Assembly: GCA_903901915.1 (NCBI GenBank)
Contig: CAIUSV010000087.1
Span: 1-64,000, forward strand
Length of the DNA: 64,000 nt
Origin: an uncultured Rhodospirillaceae bacterium
GTDB taxonomy: Bacteria; Pseudomonadota; Alphaproteobacteria; Rhodospirillales; Magnetospirillaceae
Direction of reading: 5' to 3'
The notes beneath the pieces are model-generated. The model was not told the origin of the DNA. It did no database searches and saw only the letters and a program-made list of their open reading frames with translations. The translations under genes were made by a program, and so were the position numbers. Positions 49,656 through 56,855 of this stretch are shown one piece after another. How positions within the stretch are numbered: position 1 is the stretch's first letter; each line of letters starts with the position of its first letter.

Positions 49656-50126
49656 TTATTCAATGTATTTAATCGATTTTGCTATATCTATGGCATCGCG
49701 TTTATCTATTTCATCAAATCCACAATAGTTTTTTAACTCGATATCGTACTGAAAAATATGCTCTCTAATCCATCCCGTACATAATCTTGAGAGAACCTCA
49801 AGAGATGATCGGTTGCCATTCTGGGCGCCATTGGAGATGTTGGTTACAATGCGAGTGAACATTTCATGTTTTGAGATATGTTCCTTAACCCATGGGGTAT
49901 AGCCATACTTCCCCATGAGTATCTCTTCACGTGCAAAGTGCCCGCGTACATAATCAACCAGGACGGAAACAATATGTGATACAAACGGCTGGTCAATATC
50001 CTGCCGTTCGAGGGCGCAATCAATGATCAATCCAAGTTCAAAGAATGCCTTGTGGTCGGAATCTATTTCTTTGTTTCCTATAATCAAGTCATCTGACCAA
50101 GATGTTGCCTTGAAAAGCTTTCTCAT
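49656..50126 (-). CDS. Bacteriohemerythrin
   Basis: This 156-residue protein is a single hemerythrin domain that binds O2 at a diiron centre. All ligands are visible: DSDHKAFF (His), GHFAREEILM (His, Glu), KEHISKHEMF (two His) and REHIFQYDIEL (His, Asp). Stand-alone bacteriohemerythrins deliver or sense oxygen in microaerophiles and are numerous in magnetospirilla. ATG 50126 has AGGA 8 nt before; a TTG at 50132 is the alternative. The gene is clearly more AT-rich than its neighbours, which hints at separate origin. Confidence 0.93.
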   Translation of the reverse strand: MRKLFKATSWSDDLIIGNKEIDSDHKAFFELGLIIDCALERQDIDQPFVSHIVSVLVDYVRGHFAREEILMGKYGYTPWVKEHISKHEMFTRIVTNISNGAQNGNRSSLEVLSRLCTGWIREHIFQYDIELKNYCGFDEIDKRDAIDIAKSIKYIE

Positions 50127-50239
50127 GTGCAAATTCCTAAGCTCGCTAAACTATGGAAAACGCCACATACCAAGATTTTGTAATAAAATATGTGTTACTG
50201 TCGCTTTTGCTTAGTCCCATTTTGGGGGGGCGGAACGGA

Positions 50240-50425
50240 CAAACGCAAACCCCCGTGTCCTTGGGGTGACACGGGGGCCGCAGCTTAGCTCCCTGTGCGC
50301 TGGAGTAGGGTCGGGCGCAGGGACTGACAGAGCGCCGTTCTGGGTTCGGGGGAAACAACGCTCACGACTCAGCCTATCAAGGCACCGAAGCGGCAATACC
50401 CCCGTTTCGGACTACCCCGGATAAA
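50240..50425 (-). ncRNA. Candidate structured small RNA with intrinsic terminator
   Basis: The minus strand of this 506-bp gap looks like an RNA gene of about 180 nt. It ends with a 10-bp perfect stem (CCCCCGTGTC at 50250-50259 paired with 50268-50277) followed by TTTGCGTTT. Upstream, AT-rich DNA (50425-50455) could be its promoter. Internal helices include GCCT-TGAT-AGGC (about 50373-50384), CGCT/AGCG, GGGGG/CCCCC and TCCCTG/CAGGGA around a GCGC core. Length and elongated folding would fit a 6S-type RNA, but I cannot match a consensus, so no family is assigned. Ends are estimates. Confidence 0.45.
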
Positions 50426-50632
50426 TTTTGAGAAATTTTTTTACCCCTTCCGCAGATAGGGGAGGCAAGGTGGGCCCAGGCTGATCCGGGCTCACCTTGC
50501 CCTTGCCGATACATTCGATCTTGAGGGCGTGTCGCGAATAGAGCCTTCAAATTTCTTGACGCTTGGCGGCTCAGACGATGAACTGCCGCATACTGGCGAC
50601 CCGACAAGAGCATTTGATCATCGGAGGTGGGC

Positions 50633-51442
50633 ATGGGCATCAAGGATATTCTCGTCCACGTGGACGGCGAAGCGAGCACGGCCCCGGGGCTCGCGCTGGC
50701 GGTGGCGCAGGCGCGGCGGTTCGGAGCGCGACTGACCGGGCTGTTTGCCCGCAACGAAATGTACGCTCCCGCTCTATTGGCCCATCAACCCAGTGAGGCG
50801 CTGCTGGCCGCGGCGGAAGCGGCCAAGGCCGTCTTTGAAGCGGCAACCGAGGGTGTGCGGACCCGCTGGTGGCAGATCGAGCATGGCGGCGCGGAGGACA
50901 TCGTCTCCGAGTCGGTGTTCTGCTGTCACTACGTGGATCTGGTGGTACTTTCCCAGCCATCGTCTCAGGGGATTCATGTTCCTCCGGCCATGGCGCAGAA
51001 GATCATTCTTAACGCCGGGCGTCCGGTGCTGGTGGCGCCCGCCAATGGCCATGGCGCCGCCATCGGCCAGAACGTGGTTATCGGTTGGCGGTCGGGTAAG
51101 CAGGCATCTCGTGCCCTTCATGATTGTCTGCCTCTGATCGAGGGGGCCAAGGAGCTGCTGGTGGTTTACCGGCGCGATCTCGTCACCAAGGATGCGTCCA
51201 CGCCGCAAGTAAACATTATCGATCACCTCACGGAACACGGTCTTCCGGCCAGGGGCGAGCGGGTCGTTACCGAGGGGCTGGGGGTCATGGATACGCTTTT
51301 GTCGCGGGCCTATGACGTTGATGCCGATCTTCTGGTGGTCGGCGGCCATGTCGGCAATATTCTATCTTTCACCGGTAAGGCCGGCGCCGGCACGCGCCAT
51401 CTCCTGATGCACATGGAACTGCCGGTACTGTTCTCCTGTTGA
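50633..51442 (+). CDS. Universal stress protein, two-domain UspA family
   Basis: This 269-residue protein has an N-terminal Usp domain (IKDILVHVDGEASTAPGLALAVAQARRFGARLTGLFA) and a C-terminal one that ends DADLLVVGGHVGNILSFTGKAGAGTRHLLMHMELPVLFSC, close to the G-2x-G-9x-G-S/T ATP-binding pattern. Usp proteins protect cells during stress or low oxygen. ATG 50633 lies 5 nt after GGAGG; the ORF start at 50627 is rejected. It stands alone next to the hemerythrin and the candidate RNA. Confidence 0.9.
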   Translation: MGIKDILVHVDGEASTAPGLALAVAQARRFGARLTGLFARNEMYAPALLAHQPSEALLAAAEAAKAVFEAATEGVRTRWWQIEHGGAEDIVSESVFCCHYVDLVVLSQPSSQGIHVPPAMAQKIILNAGRPVLVAPANGHGAAIGQNVVIGWRSGKQASRALHDCLPLIEGAKELLVVYRRDLVTKDASTPQVNIIDHLTEHGLPARGERVVTEGLGVMDTLLSRAYDVDADLLVVGGHVGNILSFTGKAGAGTRHLLMHMELPVLFSC

Positions 51443-51444
51443 AT

Positions 51445-51472
51445 CCGGGCGGGGGACACGCCGCCCGGTTTG
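51445..51472 (+). terminator. Weak hairpin after the universal stress protein gene
   Basis: CCGGGCG (51445-51451) and CGCCCGG (51462-51468) pair around a 10-nt loop, followed by TTTGC. It begins 3 bp after the stop codon. The T-run is short, so it may be a weak terminator. Confidence 0.5.
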
Positions 51473-51525
51473 CAAGGTTGTTATGGGCAATCCAGTCAAC
51501 CCGCCTTCCGAGCCGAGTGGAAACA

Positions 51526-51586
51526 AATCAATTGGCGGGCCGATTCACCTGACGCTTGGTTCTCAAGCGTCAGGATCGGACCACTA
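51526..51586 (-). repeat. 61-bp hairpin repeat element, copy 2
   Basis: This element matches 25878-25938: the stem CCTGACGCTTG/CAAGCGTCAGG and the flanks TGGCGGGCCGATTCA and ATCGGACCACTA are identical. The loop is GTTCT here against GGAAC there; GGAAC read in reverse complement is GTTCC, one base from GTTCT, so the loops look inverted relative to each other. It starts at the TAG stop of the SDR/beta-barrel gene, whose protein ends with the terminal phenylalanine typical of outer-membrane barrels. Confidence 0.8.
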
Positions 51587-53095
51587 AAACATGACGCGGA
51601 TGGCAAAGCTGATTTCCGTTGCCGAAAAGTCGCCAATTCCGCCGGTGGCGATATTTCGCCCGGCGGGCAGCCCCCAATCGGCCTTGCCCAGGTCGACATA
51701 GCGGATCTCGACGTCATTCATCACCTGGGGGCCAAGCTTGAACGTAGCGCCCACGCCGCCACTCCAGGCCAGATCGTTGCTGGCGTGGGTGTTACGCAGG
51801 GAGTTGCCGCCGGAAGGGGTGTACTGGCTTTTGACGGTATTGTGGGACCAACCGAGGCCGCCGGAGACGAACGGCCACCAGTTTTCGCTGCCGACCGGGA
51901 AATGCCAGTAGCCCTTGGCCATGGTGGTGACGTTCTGCACCGTGCTCGCCAACGCGCCCGAGCCACCGCCAAGCAGCAGAGGACTGGCGTTGTAGGTGAC
52001 CTCGGTGCGGTTCATGAACTCCACTTCCGTTCGCAGCGGAATATGGTAGCGGTAGCTCCATTCGTAGCCGGCCGCCATGCCGAAGGCCCCGATGACGTTC
52101 TGGCCGTGATCGCCGTTGACCGTGCCGCCGCCGGTGGCGGTGATGCCGGACAGTTGGGCGAAGCTTGGGCCGCCCTTGCCCGAGATGTACCAGCCCTTGT
52201 TGGGGTTCAACTGCGTCTTGGGGGTGGGGCAGTCGGCGGCGCAGGCGGCCTCGGCCAATGCCGGTCCGGCCCAAAGCGTTGCCGCCAGTACCAGCGCCGT
52301 CGCCGTACCGGCGGCCAGCCGGGCGGCGGCCCTGGCGGTTTGGCGCGCCAGTGCGGAATCGATCACGCGCGGCAGCAGTCGTTGCAGCAGAAGAAACAGT
52401 CGTTCCGGTCCACGCGGATAGACGTCGCGGGCGCCGCGCCGGATGCCATCGACGATCAGCCGCGCCACCTTCTCCGGCGGGTCGAGAGCCATGTCGAAGG
52501 CGGTGGCGAGGTCGGCGAAACCTTCGGCCGCCGCCGTCCTGGTGCCGCGTGGAGCGGCGTAGGTCACCGCTATCCCCGATGGCGCCAGTTCCCGCCTCAG
52601 TGCTTCGGACCAGCCGCGCAGACCGAACTTGGTGGCCGAGTAGGCGGCGAAATAGGGAAAGGCGATATCGCCGAACATCGAGCCGACATTGATGATGCGC
52701 GACGGTCGGGCGACTTCCAGCAAAGGCAGCAGTGCCAGCGTCAGTTCCATGGGAGCCAGCAGGTTGGTTTCGACCATGCGGCGGCGCCGTTTGGCGTCGT
52801 CGGCATTGGCCAATCCCGATTCCACCACACCGGCGTTGTTGATCAGCAGATCAAGGCGGCCGAGGCGGGCGACCTCGGCGGCCAAGGTCTGACGAGAGCC
52901 GGCATCGGTGAGGTCGGCGGCCAGCACCACGCCTCGCGCCGGGTCCAAGAGCGTGGCCCTGGTCGCCTCAAGGGCGTCCATTCGCCGGCCGACCAGCACG
53001 ACGGTAGCGCCATGGCGAGCCAGTTCCACCGCCAGGGCGCGGCCGATGCCCGAACCGGCGCCGGTGATCAGGGTGATCTTGCCATCAAGCCGCAT
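51584..53095 (-). CDS. SDR dehydrogenase fused to an outer-membrane beta-barrel protein
   Basis: A continuous 503-residue frame encodes two unlike proteins. Residues 1 to about 255 are a short-chain dehydrogenase (TGAGSGIG cofactor motif, NNAGV, catalytic Ser-Tyr-Lys in NVGSMFGDIAFPYFAAYSATK). About 270-503 look like a mature porin: a signal-like segment GTATALVLAATLWAGPALAEA, a cysteine pair, then alternating beta strands ending ISFAIRVMF. The two halves belong in cytoplasm and outer membrane. A GTG in LLPRVIDSAL could start the barrel separately, but no ribosome site precedes it. The gene overlaps the iron-enzyme gene by 11 bp. It may be an in-frame deletion fusion or an assembly artefact. 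Confidence 0.85.
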   Translation of the reverse strand: MRLDGKITLITGAGSGIGRALAVELARHGATVVLVGRRMDALEATRATLLDPARGVVLAADLTDAGSRQTLAAEVARLGRLDLLINNAGVVESGLANADDAKRRRRMVETNLLAPMELTLALLPLLEVARPSRIINVGSMFGDIAFPYFAAYSATKFGLRGWSEALRRELAPSGIAVTYAAPRGTRTAAAEGFADLATAFDMALDPPEKVARLIVDGIRRGARDVYPRGPERLFLLLQRLLPRVIDSALARQTARAAARLAAGTATALVLAATLWAGPALAEAACAADCPTPKTQLNPNKGWYISGKGGPSFAQLSGITATGGGTVNGDHGQNVIGAFGMAAGYEWSYRYHIPLRTEVEFMNRTEVTYNASPLLLGGGSGALASTVQNVTTMAKGYWHFPVGSENWWPFVSGGLGWSHNTVKSQYTPSGGNSLRNTHASNDLAWSGGVGATFKLGPQVMNDVEIRYVDLGKADWGLPAGRNIATGGIGDFSATEISFAIRVMF

Positions 53096-53750
53096 CGGTC
53101 AATCCCCGGAAGATGTCGCCGTACAGGCGGTAGAAGTCCTTGGCCGACTGGATCACCAGCGTTCGCCGGTCGGGAGCGTCGATCCGTTCGAGCAACCCGG
53201 CGAACAGGGCGCAGTGCTCCTCGTCCAGTTGGCCGTGCGAGTTGAGGTAGCTGAAGCCGCCCTTGGCGGGGTCCACGCTCAGGCTGGCGAGAATGGCTCC
53301 GGCGGCGGCCCGCGCCAGGGCGACCGACATTCCCTCCAGCACATGGACCATGCCGAGCAGGGCATAGGGGCTGATGCGCTCGATGGCGTAATTGGCGTAG
53401 GCCACCATCATCCGCACCGCGAGCGGCGGCAAGGTCCGCCGGACCGCGTCGGCGTCGCCGCCCAGCGCTCGGATATCGTCAAGAATCCACGCCTCGTGGC
53501 CCTTTTCCTCGTCGAGATAGACCAGCAACCCGGAGCGATAGATGCCGTCGTCCTCGCCGCAACGCGACAGCGCCAGACCCAAGAGCGGGCAGGTGTGCCG
53601 GACATGGTGATAGGCGCAGGCGAGAAAGTTCAGATAAAGGTCGCGATCGACGCCGGAGGCGATGGCGCGCCGAATCAGAGGAATGGCGCGAAACTCGGCT
53701 TCTTCCGCGGCGGTGTCGCGGACAAGCTGATCGTGGAACGAGAGGCTCAT
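53085..53750 (-). CDS. Iron-containing redox enzyme, heme-oxygenase/TenA-like fold
   Basis: This 221-residue helical protein belongs to the heme-oxygenase-like non-heme iron oxygenase superfamily, which includes UndA (1-undecene synthase) and CADD. Likely metal ligands are in YLDEEKGHEAWI (Glu/His), GMVHVLEGMS (Glu) and SHGQLDEEHCALF (His, Asp, His). Such enzymes oxidise or fragment fatty acyl or amine substrates with O2. The next gene upstream in the operon is an acyl-activating enzyme, which fits an acyl-type substrate. ATG 53750 overlaps that gene by 4 bp. The true reaction is unknown. Confidence 0.82.
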   Translation of the reverse strand: MSLSFHDQLVRDTAAEEAEFRAIPLIRRAIASGVDRDLYLNFLACAYHHVRHTCPLLGLALSRCGEDDGIYRSGLLVYLDEEKGHEAWILDDIRALGGDADAVRRTLPPLAVRMMVAYANYAIERISPYALLGMVHVLEGMSVALARAAAGAILASLSVDPAKGGFSYLNSHGQLDEEHCALFAGLLERIDAPDRRTLVIQSAKDFYRLYGDIFRGLTDAA

Positions 53751-55153
53751 GGGGTCTCCTTGAGGTAGGCGGCGATGGCCGGACGGCGCAATCTGCCGTT
53801 GGCCGTGATCAGTTCTTGCTGGTGCAAGACGGCCTCGGACAGCATCAGGCTGGCGCGGGGGCGGGCGTAGTCGGGGGCCTCGGCGCACAATCGGGCAACG
53901 AGGGCGTCGATTTCGGCGGGGCCGGCATCGCCAAGTTGGCCCCTGGCGGGGACCAGCACGGCGCGGGGGTGGCTGCCGCCGCCGATCACCGCGCAAAGCC
54001 CGACGCGGCGGTCTTCGAGGATCATGGACTCGATCCATTCGGGGTGGATGTTGCGGCCGGTGGTGGTGACGATCAGGTCGTCGATGCGGCCCTCGATGAT
54101 CAACCGCCCCTCGGCGTCGAAGCGGCCGGCGTCGCCGGTGCGCCAGACTCCGCCGGTGGGCTTGCCGCCAAGATAGCCTTCCATCACCGTCGGTCCGCCG
54201 ACGACGATCTCGCCGTCGTCGATGGCAACCGAAACCCCGGGCAGCGGCCGCCCCACCGTGCCCGCCACCCGCTCACCGGGGCGGTTGACCGCCACCACCG
54301 AGCAGCATTCGGAAAGGCCATAGCCCTCGTGGACCGGCAGGCCCACGGCCCAGGCCCGTTCGGCCAGCCGGGGCGGCACCGGGGCGCCGCCGGCGGCGAC
54401 GAAACGAAGGGTGGCCGGTGCGTGCTTGCCTTGTTGCTCCAGCCATCCCACCCACCCGGCCAGCATTTCCGGGACTAGGATGGTGGCGGTGGGGGCATGG
54501 GTCTCGGCGGCGATCGGCAGCGCCTGGGGGCTGGGGCAAAGCGCGATCGACGCGCCGACCGACAGCGGCACCAGCATGCCCGCCACCTGTTCGAGCAGCA
54601 GGGCGAAGGGCAATACCGACAGCATGCGGTCATCGGCGGTGGCGCCCACCGTTTCGACCAGGGCGCGGACGCTGGCGCCCAATTGGCTGGCGCCCAGCAC
54701 TACCCCCTTGGGGCGTCCGGTGGTGCCCGAGGTATAGATGATGCAGCGGGCATCCCCGGCGGGCTCGGCCGAAGGATGCGGGGCGAGGTCGGGCGTGAGG
54801 ACGGCCGGGCAGATCGAGCGGGCGATCTCGGCCATTTCCGGAACGGCGACCACCGCTTTGATTCCGGCGTCGGCGATCAGATGGGCCAGTTGCGCCGAGG
54901 AAAAGAATTCGGGCAGCGGCACGATGGTTCGACCCGCCCAGGCCAGGGCGAGATGCCAGATGACGGCGCGGCGGTCCTTGGGGGCGAGCAGGCCGACGGC
55001 CCCCGCCGGCAGGGCGATGGCGGCCCAGGCCGCGGTACTGCGGACGGCCCGCGCCAGCTCGCCATAGCTCAGGCATCCCGATCCGTCGAGAACGGCGGGC
55101 CGCTCCGGCCGGCGATCGGCATGCGCCGCCAGTGCGCCAAGAACCTCACGCAT
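53747..55153 (-). CDS. AMP-dependent acyl-CoA synthetase/ligase
   Basis: This 468-residue adenylate-forming enzyme carries IIYTSGTTGRPKGVVLG (ATP loop), HEGYGLSECCSVVAVN (core motif), WRTGDAGRFDAEGRLIIEGR (hinge) and a C-terminal NGRLRRPAI with the adenylation lysine region changed to arginine. It is shorter than full fatty acyl-CoA ligases (about 520-560). It would activate a carboxylic acid, perhaps a fatty acid, as AMP ester and then load CoA or hand it to the acetyltransferase-like neighbour. It overlaps the hemolysin-family gene by 8 bp and the iron enzyme by 4 bp. Confidence 0.88.
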   Translation of the reverse strand: MREVLGALAAHADRRPERPAVLDGSGCLSYGELARAVRSTAAWAAIALPAGAVGLLAPKDRRAVIWHLALAWAGRTIVPLPEFFSSAQLAHLIADAGIKAVVAVPEMAEIARSICPAVLTPDLAPHPSAEPAGDARCIIYTSGTTGRPKGVVLGASQLGASVRALVETVGATADDRMLSVLPFALLLEQVAGMLVPLSVGASIALCPSPQALPIAAETHAPTATILVPEMLAGWVGWLEQQGKHAPATLRFVAAGGAPVPPRLAERAWAVGLPVHEGYGLSECCSVVAVNRPGERVAGTVGRPLPGVSVAIDDGEIVVGGPTVMEGYLGGKPTGGVWRTGDAGRFDAEGRLIIEGRIDDLIVTTTGRNIHPEWIESMILEDRRVGLCAVIGGGSHPRAVLVPARGQLGDAGPAEIDALVARLCAEAPDYARPRASLMLSEAVLHQQELITANGRLRRPAIAAYLKETP

Positions 55154-55703
55154 GGCGCCGCCTTTCGCCGAGGATGACGCTCAGCATGGTGTCGCCGACC
55201 AGCATCACCCTGGGGTCCTGCCGGTAATAGCTTCCCCACGATGCGGCGCTTTCGATGCGTGCGGGGTCGGCGGCGGCCAGTTCGATCAGCGGAATACCGG
55301 CCCGGCGCAGAAAGGTTCTGAGCCGGGCCGTGGCGGTGAAGAACGCCCAGCGCGTTCCGCGCGCCGCCAGGAAGTGGATGACGGCGCAAACCAGAGTCCT
55401 GACGTCACCGGGACGCCCGGCCGAAAGGCTGCCGACCTCGGCCAGGGCGGCGCGATCGGGACGGGTTCCGGTGATCTGGCCGATCAGTTCCTCGATCGGC
55501 AGATCCAGATAGCGTTCCGAAAAGAAGCCGTCTTCGGCGAAGCGCAGCGACGCGGCGCAGATCACCCCGGCCTCGTCGGTATTGGCGACCAGGCAGCGGG
55601 GCAGGCTGCTCAGCTGGGCGCCGTGGTCGCGCCGGAAGGCGGAATGGATGGTCGCCTCCACCTGCGGACGCAGCCGGTGGTCGTGGTTGACGATTTCAAA
55701 CAT
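55146..55703 (-). CDS. Thermostable-hemolysin-family protein (acetyltransferase-like)
   Basis: This 185-residue protein matches the pattern of the thermostable hemolysin family: HDHRLRPQVEATIHSAFRRDHGAQLSSLPRCLVA, ASLRFAEDGFFSERYLDLPIEELI, ALAEVGSLSAGRPGDVRTLVCAVIHFLAARG and FLRRAGIPLIELAAADPARI. Despite the name, the fold pattern is like GNAT and autoinducer-synthase enzymes (entry YLD and EVG-type strands), so an acyltransferase role in this operon is more likely than haemolysis. That is inference. It lies between an envelope protein (7 bp gap) and an acyl ligase (8 bp overlap). Confidence 0.8.
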   Translation of the reverse strand: MFEIVNHDHRLRPQVEATIHSAFRRDHGAQLSSLPRCLVANTDEAGVICAASLRFAEDGFFSERYLDLPIEELIGQITGTRPDRAALAEVGSLSAGRPGDVRTLVCAVIHFLAARGTRWAFFTATARLRTFLRRAGIPLIELAAADPARIESAASWGSYYRQDPRVMLVGDTMLSVILGERRRHA

Positions 55704-55709
55704 GGTGCG

Positions 55710-56357
55710 TCAGCCCAGGACGTAGAGGATGTCGGAATCGTCCTTGGCCTTGAACCTGATCTGAACCAGCGTGCCGTCGTGGTCGTACCAGAGTTCGCGC
55801 TGCAGCTCGCCGGTGATCCGGTAGTGGTGCGCCCGGATATCGGTGCCGCGCGAGCGGATGGTTTCCTCGCCGGCATCGGTCACCGATACCGCCATCTGCT
55901 TGCCGGTCAGGGTGTTCATCAGCACCGGCCGCGTGAGCAGTTCCCGGTTCCACAGGCTGGCGGGAATGATGCTGGCGTCGACCTGACTGCGGCTTCCATC
56001 GCCGTTGATCTCGATATGATCATCCTTGGCCGCCGCCGCCAGAACGTGTTTGTCGCCGTCGTCGTTGGTCTGGGAGCGGAGCGAGATCAGACGGCCGTTC
56101 CGCCAGACTTCGCTGCCGGTGTGCTCGAACCGGTACACCGGGATATAGGCAACCCGCACCAGCACCGCGGTCTTGATGGAGACGGTCTCGCCGTCGCCGT
56201 TACGGATCAGGTCGATCTGGTGGCGACCGACCGGGTCGCCGCCCCTGAGTACGGTGAAATCAAGATGGGTTTCCGCGGGCGCCGCCAGCGTGACCGCGGG
56301 CAATAGGCCGAACGCCAAAGCCGAAATGGCCCGGATAAGGGTAGGGCGAAAGGGCAT
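55710..56357 (-). CDS. Exported DUF6134-like protein
   Basis: This 215-residue protein has a signal peptide (LIRAISALAFGLLPAVTLAAP) and a beta-rich mature part starting HLDFTVLRGGDPVGRHQIDLIRNGDGETVSIKTAVLVRVAYIPVYRFEHTGSEVW, which resembles DUF6134, a periplasmic family of unknown function. GGAG lies 9 nt before ATG 56357. It is the first gene of the five-gene operon. Its promoter carries the tandem 10-bp repeat 54 bp before the start codon, like the small gene at 56781. Confidence 0.8.
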   Translation of the reverse strand: MPFRPTLIRAISALAFGLLPAVTLAAPAETHLDFTVLRGGDPVGRHQIDLIRNGDGETVSIKTAVLVRVAYIPVYRFEHTGSEVWRNGRLISLRSQTNDDGDKHVLAAAAKDDHIEINGDGSRSQVDASIIPASLWNRELLTRPVLMNTLTGKQMAVSVTDAGEETIRSRGTDIRAHHYRITGELQRELWYDHDGTLVQIRFKAKDDSDILYVLG

Positions 56358-56394
56358 CGGGGTATCTCCGATTCAATTCCTGATACCCACAAAC

Positions 56395-56431
56395 CTAGCG
56401 GGGTCTGCCGTGGAGTTGTGTGGAGATGTGT
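56395..56431 (-). promoter_or_regulatory. OmpR-type tandem operator and promoter of the DUF6134 operon
   Basis: On the plus strand TGGAGTTGTG (56411-56420) is followed directly by TGGAGATGTG (56421-56430): two direct 10-bp repeats with 9 of 10 identical bases, one DNA turn apart. Towards the gene, 12 bp later, is CTAG (56395-56398), a likely -10 part. The start codon of the DUF6134 gene lies 54 bp from the repeat. The same arrangement recurs at 56819-56855. Direct repeats at the -35 position are the hallmark of OmpR/PhoB-type activators. Confidence 0.75.
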
Positions 56432-56478
56432 GGGGCAGCGCGGATATTCGTCACCGCTGCCGGGGTTGCCCCGGTCGG

Positions 56479-56781
56479 TCAGTCGCCGTCCAATAGGGTA
56501 CGAATCATCCGCTGGAACAGGTTCGGCCGCGAGCGGGATGCCGGCGGCTGGGGGCCGCCCTGGTCCCGCGCCGACGTGTCGTCGTTGGGCTGCGATGGAT
56601 TGCGGCTCATGGAGAAGTTGAAGCCATTGCCGGAATAACGATAGTCGCCTCGCTGCGATGGCGCCGGCGAGTCCGCACGCGGATCGCCACCATCGGAATC
56701 GCCGGAGAACGCCAGCGCCGGGCCGCAGATCGCCAGCACCGCCAGAACGCCTGCCGCCATGCCGATAAGCCGGGGAATCAT
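56479..56781 (-). CDS. Small exported hydrophilic protein
   Basis: This 100-residue protein has a signal peptide (MIPRLIGMAAGVLAVLAICGPALAF) and a polar mature part rich in S, G, D, P and R, ending FQRMIRTLLDGD. It is not a known family. Its size, periplasmic location and position beside a Cpx-like system recall accessory regulators such as CpxP, but there is no LTxxQ motif. ATG 56781 has AGAGGTGG upstream. The tandem repeat is 54 bp before its start and the HK stop codon lies in its promoter. Confidence 0.7.
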   Translation of the reverse strand: MIPRLIGMAAGVLAVLAICGPALAFSGDSDGGDPRADSPAPSQRGDYRYSGNGFNFSMSRNPSQPNDDTSARDQGGPQPPASRSRPNLFQRMIRTLLDGD

Positions 56782-56818
56782 CGTGCTTCCACCTCTTGGG
56801 CAGATCAATGAAATAAGA

Positions 56819-56855
56819 CTAGACCCGCCGATCATGGAGTTGTGTGGAGATGTGT
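56819..56855 (-). promoter_or_regulatory. OmpR-type tandem operator and promoter of the small exported protein gene
   Basis: TGGAGTTGTG (56835-56844) and TGGAGATGTG (56845-56854) repeat the sequence found at 56411-56430 without change. CTAG (56819-56822) again stands 12 bp away and includes the stop codon of the kinase gene. The start codon of the small gene is 54 bp from the repeat, exactly as at the other site. The repeat lies inside the last codons of the kinase gene. Confidence 0.75.

Noticed and set aside
50241-50330. c-di-GMP riboswitch suggested by GCAAAC and a GC-rich stem on the plus strand
   Set aside because: The tetraloop and receptor parts and the second GCAAAG-like strand do not line up, and the hairpin works better as a minus-strand terminator.
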